From JBARRS01 sp049644345 (lineage in GTDB: Bacteria; Actinomycetota; Thermoleophilia; Gaiellales; Gaiellaceae), in the NCBI GenBank assembly GCA_049644345.1, contig JBARRS010000103.1, positions 1-5,738 of the forward strand: a DNA stretch of 5,738 nt. Direction: 5' to 3'. Positions 1 to 3,282 of this stretch are shown here, piece after piece. The notes under the pieces are model-generated. The model did not search any database. It had not been told where the DNA came from and worked only from the letters and a program-made list of their open reading frames with translations. The first letter of the stretch is position 1. Each line of letters starts with the position of its first letter. A program made the position numbers and the translations under genes.

Positions 1-965
1 TCATCGCCGTCGTGCGCGAGGCGCGCCCGCATCTCGCCCGCACCGGGCCCGAGACGGAGGCGTGGGTGAGCCGTCTCGAGGAGCAGCACGACGCGCTGCA
101 CGATCTGGCGGAGCAACTGCTCGCGACGGATCCGCAGACGGCGCTCGAGCTGGCGGCGACGCTATGGCAGTTCTGGTGGCTGCGCGGGCATATGCAAGAG
201 GGCCGCGAGCTGCTGGAGCGAGCGGTCACCATCGACGGAGCGGACCGGCCACAAGCGCTGAAGGGGCTCGGGACGATTGCCTTCCGCCAGGGTGACATCG
301 AGGCGGCCGAACGGGCGTTTCTCGAGCTCGTCGAGCGCGAGGGGACTCGGAGCGAGCTCGCCGATGCGTTTGCGGATCTCTCCCGCATTGCGCTGAGCCG
401 CGGCGATTTCGCGTCAGTTCGCCGGTACGCCGAGCGCGGCTACTCCGCCGCCGAAGGCTTGGACCGAGAGGCAATCCGAATGCCGCTCCACATGCGCGCT
501 GCCGCCGCTCGAATGGAGGGACACCTCGACGAGGCACGCGCGCTCTACCTCGAGAGCCGCGAGCTGAACGAAAGCCTCGGCAACGACATGAATGTCGCGG
601 GTGAAGACCACAACCTCGTTCACGTCGCCCTCCACGGCGGCGACCGCGAGGAAGCCGAGCGGCGCTTCCGCGCGTCCAGCGAGTGGATCTTCGCCAACGA
701 CAACGCCTACATGCGGCCGTACACGTTTCTCGACGCGGGGATCCTCGCGCTCCACGACGGCGATCTCGAGCGTGCCGGTCGCCTCGTCGCCTGCGCGCAG
801 CGCATCTTCGAGGACACCGACTCGATCCCGGACCCTGACGACCGAGTCGAGCTTGACGAGGCGGTCGCTCGTCTCGAGCAGCAACTCGGCGAGCAGTTCG
901 ACTCCGTCTGGGCCGAGGGGCGAGCGCTCAGCCCGGACGAGGCTCAGGCCCTCGCCCGAGCCTGA
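1..965 (+). CDS. C-terminal TPR region of a large regulator/ATPase (5' partial)
   Basis: The reading frame is open to the left edge (first full codon at base 3) and ends at TGA 963-965, so the GTG at 12 is probably internal and the true start lies outside. The protein is almost all amphipathic helix pairs of TPR type. Signature stretches are WLRGHMQEGRELLERAV (around 45-65 counted from the GTG), FRQGDIEAAERAF and MEGHLDEARALYLESRELNE. A WxxRG...EGR..LE segment followed by TPRs, and an ending of the form GRALSPDEAQALARA, are typical of the C-terminal half of actinobacterial LuxR/SARP-type or adenylate-cyclase-linked ATPase regulators. In those proteins an NB-ARC-like ATPase and an output or DNA-binding domain precede the TPRs, which bind partners or ligands. 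No catalytic part is visible here, so the exact class is open. TPR assignment is strong; family assignment is moderate. Confidence 0.82.
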   Translation, partial: IAVVREARPHLARTGPETEAWVSRLEEQHDALHDLAEQLLATDPQTALELAATLWQFWWLRGHMQEGRELLERAVTIDGADRPQALKGLGTIAFRQGDIEAAERAFLELVEREGTRSELADAFADLSRIALSRGDFASVRRYAERGYSAAEGLDREAIRMPLHMRAAAARMEGHLDEARALYLESRELNESLGNDMNVAGEDHNLVHVALHGGDREEAERRFRASSEWIFANDNAYMRPYTFLDAGILALHDGDLERAGRLVACAQRIFEDTDSIPDPDDRVELDEAVARLEQQLGEQFDSVWAEGRALSPDEAQALARA

Positions 966-981
966 CGGCGCTGAGCTGCTG

Positions 982-1003
982 TCCGCCTGAAGACGGCGGC
1001 GGA
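982..1003 (+). terminator. possible hairpin terminator after the TPR gene
   Basis: Seventeen bases after the TGA, TCCGCC (982-987) can pair with GGCGGA (998-1003) around a ten-base loop, or CCGCC (983-987) with GGCGG (995-999) around a seven-base loop. No T-run follows. Its position fits a terminator and high-GC actinobacteria often lack the T-run, but a short GC-only stem also arises easily by chance here. Confidence 0.22.
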
Positions 1004-1021
1004 GACGCTGTCAAGCGGGCA

Positions 1022-1198
1022 TTGAGCAAGCACGGCGACGCAGCCTTTGCCTCGCTGGACCTCACGGAGGTGCGCCCTGGCCGTTTTGAGTTCCAGGCGG
1101 CGTGACCAGAGGACATTTCGGCGATTCTGATTCGCCCGAAGCGAACGCCCCAGCCATACGCGTACACGGGCCGCCCGAAGCCTGCCAAGATCAGGCCC
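1022..1198 (+). pseudogene. in-frame upstream extension of the 1199-1423 ORF, interrupted by TGA
   Basis: The frame of the 1199-1423 ORF continues upstream with protein-like codon use. From TTG 1022 it reads LSKHGDAAFASLDLTEV then RPGRFEFQAA, meets TGA at 1103-1105, then continues PEDISAILIRPKRTPQPYAY and TGRPKPAKIRPV into the annotated ORF. Between the TGA and base 1198 there is no ATG, GTG or TTG in frame, so this stretch can only be translated if the TGA is read through or was once a sense codon (CGA and TGG are one change away). No convincing ribosome-binding site precedes the TTG, so the true start is uncertain. The likeliest reading is the front of a gene of about 130 codons broken by a nonsense change. 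A sequencing error at 1103 is also possible. The family is not recognised. Confidence 0.38.
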
Positions 1199-1423
1199 GT
1201 GGAACGCGAGCGTGGCCCCCTTGAAAACGAGCTTTACAAGCTGCTTAGGAGCAAGGGCCTCGCCGTCCCCGAACTCCTTGAGGCCGATCTCGCTGGTCGG
1301 CCGGACCTCTCCACGGAGGTATGGGTGCGCGTCTGCCTCCAAGTCTTGATGCAGCACATGGAGGCGATTCTTCTCCTCGCTCGCAAGCTTGATGAGCGAG
1401 CCCCCGAAGATCGATCAGATTGA
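1199..1423 (+). CDS. hypothetical protein, 74 codons, probably the tail of a broken gene
   Basis: The ORF runs from GTG 1199 to TGA 1421-1423. The product is charged and mostly helical: a basic/acidic N-terminus with ENELYKLLRSKGL, then a leucine-rich helix VWVRVCLQVLMQHMEAILLLA that is hydrophobic on one face but contains R, Q, H and E, so a true membrane helix is doubtful. It ends in the charged tail RKLDERAPEDRSD. No domain is recognised. The start is weak: the bases before the GTG (GATCAGGCCC) contain no Shine-Dalgarno match, and the same frame is protein-like upstream. The GTG may therefore be an internal codon. By hand count about 70% of third positions from 1106 to 1423 are G or C, lower than in the flanking large genes, as for recently acquired or degenerating DNA. 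Its last nine bases overlap the convergent coiled-coil gene. Confidence 0.5.
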   Translation: MERERGPLENELYKLLRSKGLAVPELLEADLAGRPDLSTEVWVRVCLQVLMQHMEAILLLARKLDERAPEDRSD

Positions 1424-1639
1424 TGCTCGGAGCGCATTCGCCGCAGCTTGCAGACGGTCACCGACCTCGGTTAGTTCTCGCGCTGCGAGATCGATCCGCT
1501 CTTGCTGGGTGTCGGAACGCTCTTGCTGACTTTCAGCGCCCGCGCGCAGCGTCTTGAGCTGGCTTGCCATCTCGTCCACTGTCCGAGTGAGATCGGCCAG
1601 TTGGCCGGCAATCATCGCTGTGTCGTCCGGGGCTGCCAT
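1415..1639 (-). CDS. small coiled-coil protein, 74 residues, unknown function
   Basis: ATG at 1639-1637 is preceded by a purine-rich CTCCGGGGGACAGGAC in which GGGGGA sits six bases before the start, a good ribosome-binding site for a high-GC host. The product is acidic, helical and glutamine-rich, with no glycine or proline breaks between about residues 15 and 70 except a short RAGAES turn. Hydrophobic residues recur at heptad spacing (IAGQLADLTRTVDEMASQL, then LAARELTEVGDRLQAAANAL), which predicts a coiled coil. The segments SQQERSD and TQQERID are back-to-back heptads, mirrored by a 21-base repeat in the DNA. There is no signal peptide or membrane segment, so it is probably cytoplasmic and oligomeric. 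Third positions are only about 64% G or C by hand count, the lowest in the window. A partner or structural role is plausible but not shown. Confidence 0.68.
   Translation of the reverse strand: MAAPDDTAMIAGQLADLTRTVDEMASQLKTLRAGAESQQERSDTQQERIDLAARELTEVGDRLQAAANALRASI
1497..1538 (-). repeat. two 21-base tandem units encoding duplicated heptads
   Basis: Units 1497-1517 and 1518-1538 both begin CGCTCTTGCTG on the plus strand and match at 15 of 21 bases. On the minus strand they encode two consecutive seven-residue blocks sharing QQERxD. The period is exactly seven codons, so the coiled coil seems to have been lengthened in register by a tandem duplication. Confidence 0.5.
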
Positions 1640-1946
1640 GTCCTGTCCCCCGGAGTCTATGCGGCGAGCGGAACGGCTCGGGCGAGCGCCTGTGGCGCAA
1701 CTAGGCTGAGTCAGACTTAGGACGACGACCCCGGCGTATCCGAATCGTCTTGCGCGCCATCTCGTCGGTCCTTAACGGGGGTCTGCGAACTCTAACCCGG
1801 CGAGCTTCATAGGATCGTGCTTGTGACGGCCTTCTTTGCGGCCACGGCTGAACGTAGCTCGACTCTCCAGAAGGCGGGAAGTGTCGCCAAGGCGGCCTTT
1901 TCGCCGAACTCGGCAAGCCGGAATGCCCGCTAACCTAGCGGCCTGC
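1640..1946. other. 307-base stretch between the coiled-coil gene and tRNA-Val
   Basis: It holds the upstream region of the minus-strand coiled-coil gene, including a TAGACT (minus strand, 1659-1654) that fits the TAnnnT form of a -10 box but has no matching -35. It also holds the 19-residue AT-hook ORF at 1701-1760 (listed separately) and about 185 bases before the tRNA. That last part contains TAACCT at 1931-1936, a possible -10 for the tRNA, and short GC-rich palindromes such as AAGGCGGCCTT (about 1889-1899). No further gene is convincing. The frame of the 19-residue ORF stays open upstream to 1916, but the added residues look like random high-GC translation. Confidence 0.45.
1701..1760 (-). 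pseudogene. 19-residue AT-hook ORF: internally deleted paralogue of the Lsr2-like protein, or a mini-gene
   Basis: ATG at 1760-1758 to TAG at 1703-1701 encodes MARKTIRIRRGRRPKSDSA. Its first seven residues equal the start of the protein at 2236-2430 (MARKTIR) and its RRGRRPK equals that protein's C-terminal tail; the roughly 45 residues between are absent. Seven of the 14 matching codons differ, all synonymously. The two sequences are therefore not a recent copy, and their ends were kept at protein level. An AAGGA Shine-Dalgarno (minus strand, 1773-1769) lies eight bases before the ATG, so the start region looks intact. It could be a remnant of a paralogue that lost its core domain in frame, or a real DNA-binding mini-peptide. 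Chance is unlikely for two collinear matches. A longer start at 1916 is less likely because the conserved start of the paralogue fixes the ATG at 1760. Confidence 0.42.
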
Positions 1947-2019
1947 GGGCGGTTAGCTCAGCTGGGAGAGCGCCTGCCTTACAAGCAGGAGGTCGGCGGT
2001 TCGATCCCGTCACCGCCCA
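1947..2019 (+). tRNA. tRNA-Val (anticodon TAC)
   Basis: A complete 73-base cloverleaf can be folded by eye. The acceptor stem is GGGCGGT (1947-1953) with ACCGCCC (2012-2018). The D stem is GCTC/GAGC with loop AGCTGGGA. The anticodon stem is CCTGC/GCAGG around loop CTTACAA, which puts TAC at 1980-1982. The variable loop is AGGTC. The T stem is GGCGG/CCGTC with one G-T pair around TTCGATC, and the discriminator is A2019. The CCA end is not encoded (TCG follows), so it must be added after transcription. The anticodon reads GUA and, by wobble, GUG. TAACCT at 1931-1936 could be its -10 box, without a clear -35. GCCC-AATA-GGGC at 2022-2033 could form a four-pair hairpin, too weak to call a terminator. 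Confidence 0.96.
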
Positions 2020-2195
2020 TCGCCCAATAGGGCTGTTCAAGTCGCGTGTCTTGCGCGTTGTCCAGGAGGCGGCTCGCCGCAGAGCGTCTGGGAGGGGACC
2101 TTCGAGACGCGGGCCGCCTCGTGCGGACAGATGCCGGAGTGGCACCGATCCTTGCGGGCGCCGAAGCTCAGTCAGCAGTTCTTCGACGAGCCTCA

Positions 2196-2235
2196 TAGGA
2201 TCTGATCCAGAGATCCCGACCCTTGGGAGGAGCAA
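2196..2235 (+). promoter_or_regulatory. ribosome-binding site and possible -10 box of the Lsr2-like gene
   Basis: CTTGGGAGGAGCAA directly before ATG 2236 contains GGGAGGAG, the strongest Shine-Dalgarno in the window, and it fixes the start. TAGGAT at 2196-2201 fits the TAnnnT form of a -10 box and would give a leader of about 28 bases, but no recognisable -35 lies 16-19 bases upstream. The ribosome-binding site is firm; the promoter is a guess. Confidence 0.45.
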
Positions 2236-2430
2236 ATGGCGCGGAAAACGATTCGGGTTAGCGATCAGTCGGGCGGAGAGATTCCAGAGGGTAAGGGCGC
2301 AACGGTTCGGATCACGTTCGCGGATCAGAGAAAGGGAGTGCGCGAGCTCGACCTCACCGATGCCGAGGCTGAAAGGCTAGGCGGACGCCAGGTCGCTCGT
2401 CGTGGTCGCCGCCCGAAGGGCTCCTCCTAA
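2236..2430 (+). CDS. Lsr2-like small nucleoid-associated protein with AT-hook-like tail
   Basis: A 64-residue basic protein from ATG 2236 to TAA 2428-2430. It opens MARKTIRVSDQSG, goes on with a beta-rich segment GATVRITFADQRKGVRELDL, then an acidic helix TDAEAERLGG, and ends in VARRGRRPKGSS. The MARKTI start followed by beta strands and one helix resembles the N-terminal dimerisation domain of Lsr2, the actinobacterial H-NS-like nucleoid protein. RRGRRPK resembles an AT-hook core that enters the DNA minor groove. Classical Lsr2 has about 110 residues with a longer DNA-binding domain; here a short tail replaces it. It probably binds AT-richer DNA as a dimer or oligomer, perhaps silencing foreign genes. 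The gene sits 36 bases before the dehydrogenase on the same strand, so co-transcription is possible. Family resemblance is by eye and the function is inferred. Confidence 0.75.
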   Translation: MARKTIRVSDQSGGEIPEGKGATVRITFADQRKGVRELDLTDAEAERLGGRQVARRGRRPKGSS

Positions 2431-2466
2431 CGAAAAACTCGCGGTTAGCATCGCCGACGGCCCCGA

Positions 2467-3273
2467 ATGCACCGCGACTCCTTCGATTTCACCGGACGCA
2501 GCGCGCTCGTCACGGGCTGTGGCAGCGCTGCCGGGATCGGGTTTGCCTCGGCGAAGCTGCTCGCGTCCCTCGGAGCGCGGGTTGCGATCAGCTCAACGAC
2601 AGCCGACCGCATCGAGGCGCGCGCCGAGGAGCTCGGGACCGGCGGGGCCACCGTCACCGCGCACGTCGCCGATCTCACGGACCGTACCGAGGCGTTCGAT
2701 CTCGTCGCCGCGGCGCGAGCGGCTCACGGGCCGATCGACGTCTTGGTCAACGCCGCCGGGATGGTCCAGACCGGGATCGAGCCTCTCGAAGCCCGGTTTG
2801 CCGAGCTCGAGCCGGAGCACTGGCGACGCGAGCTCGATCTCAATCTGAATACCGCGTTCCACACAACGCAAGCGGCTTTGCCCGGTATGGTCGAGCGTGG
2901 GTACGGGCGGATCGTGATGGTCTCGTCCGTCACCGGCCCGCTCGTCACCGCCCCTGGCTCCGCCGCGTATGCAGCCGCGAAGGCGGCGATGGACGGGATG
3001 ATGCGCACGCTCGCACTCGAGTACGGCCGGGCGGGAATCACCGTCAACTCGGTTGCGCCGGGATGGATCGCGACGGCGTCGTCGGCACCCGATGAGCTCG
3101 AAGCCGGGCGACACACTCCCGTCGGTCGACCGGGTACAGCAGACGAAGTCGCGAGCCTGATTGCCTACCTGGCATCCGAATCCGCTAGCTACCTGACCGG
3201 TCAGTCGATCGTGATCGACGGCGGCAACACGATCCAGGAACCGCACGGGATCGACCTCTACGGCGAAACATAG
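2467..3273 (+). CDS. classical short-chain dehydrogenase/reductase (SDR), NADP-type
   Basis: 268 residues, normal length for classical SDRs (FabG-like Rossmann oxidoreductases using NAD(P)H on carbonyl/hydroxyl substrates). The nucleotide-binding glycine motif TGCGSAAGIG is at 16-25, with two residues more than the usual TGxxxGIG; this longer loop occurs in a known subset of actinobacterial SDRs. The second strand ends SSTTADRI (42-49) without the Asp that selects NAD, which suggests NADP. NAAG is at 95-98, catalytic Asn126, Ser154, Tyr168 and Lys172 (YAAAK), the PG motif at 198-199 and DGG at 251-253. All catalytic residues are present. The start at ATG 2467 gives the standard short N-terminus before strand one, but its ribosome-binding site is weak. 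The stop TAG 3271-3273 lies inside the ribosome-binding region of the next gene, so the two are very likely one operon. Substrate unknown; oxidation of the hydroxy-amine or handling of the aldehyde produced downstream is an inference. Confidence 0.93.
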   Translation: MHRDSFDFTGRSALVTGCGSAAGIGFASAKLLASLGARVAISSTTADRIEARAEELGTGGATVTAHVADLTDRTEAFDLVAAARAAHGPIDVLVNAAGMVQTGIEPLEARFAELEPEHWRRELDLNLNTAFHTTQAALPGMVERGYGRIVMVSSVTGPLVTAPGSAAYAAAKAAMDGMMRTLALEYGRAGITVNSVAPGWIATASSAPDELEAGRHTPVGRPGTADEVASLIAYLASESASYLTGQSIVIDGGNTIQEPHGIDLYGET

Positions 3274-3282
3274 GATCACTCC
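3272..3282 (+). promoter_or_regulatory. ribosome-binding site of the fusion gene overlapping the SDR stop
   Basis: AGGA at 3272-3275 lies seven bases before GTG 3283 and shares bases with the SDR stop TAG 3271-3273. This supports the GTG start and suggests that ribosomes ending on the SDR message help start translation of the fusion. Confidence 0.6.

Noticed and set aside
1103..1105. TGA as a selenocysteine codon
   Set aside because: No hairpin resembling a bacterial SECIS element is apparent just downstream, and the flanking residues do not match any known selenoprotein motif. A nonsense change or sequencing error is simpler.
944..1357. Minus-strand frame of 137 codons opposite the 1199-1423 ORF
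   Set aside because: It runs into the end of the TPR gene, has no ribosome-binding site or domain, and the plus-strand frame shows better codon structure.
2022..2033. GCCC-AATA-GGGC hairpin as tRNA terminator
   Set aside because: Only four base pairs and no T-run follow, too weak to support a terminator call.
2020..2205. Open plus-strand frame from the tRNA end to TGA 2203-2205, with an ATG at 2131
   Set aside because: The 24-codon ATG version lacks a ribosome-binding site, no start codon fits the longer version, and the translation resembles nothing I recognise.
1930..2235. Minus-strand frame of 101 codons covering the tRNA
   Set aside because: The stretch GSNRRPPACKAGALPAEL is the familiar antisense translation of a tRNA gene. 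The rest has no protein-like features.
2943..2953. Eleven-base match to the tRNA-Val 3' end (CGTCACCGCCC) as an attachment-site copy
   Set aside because: It lies within well-conserved SDR coding sequence, is short, and stops before the tRNA's last base, so chance in GC-rich DNA explains it.
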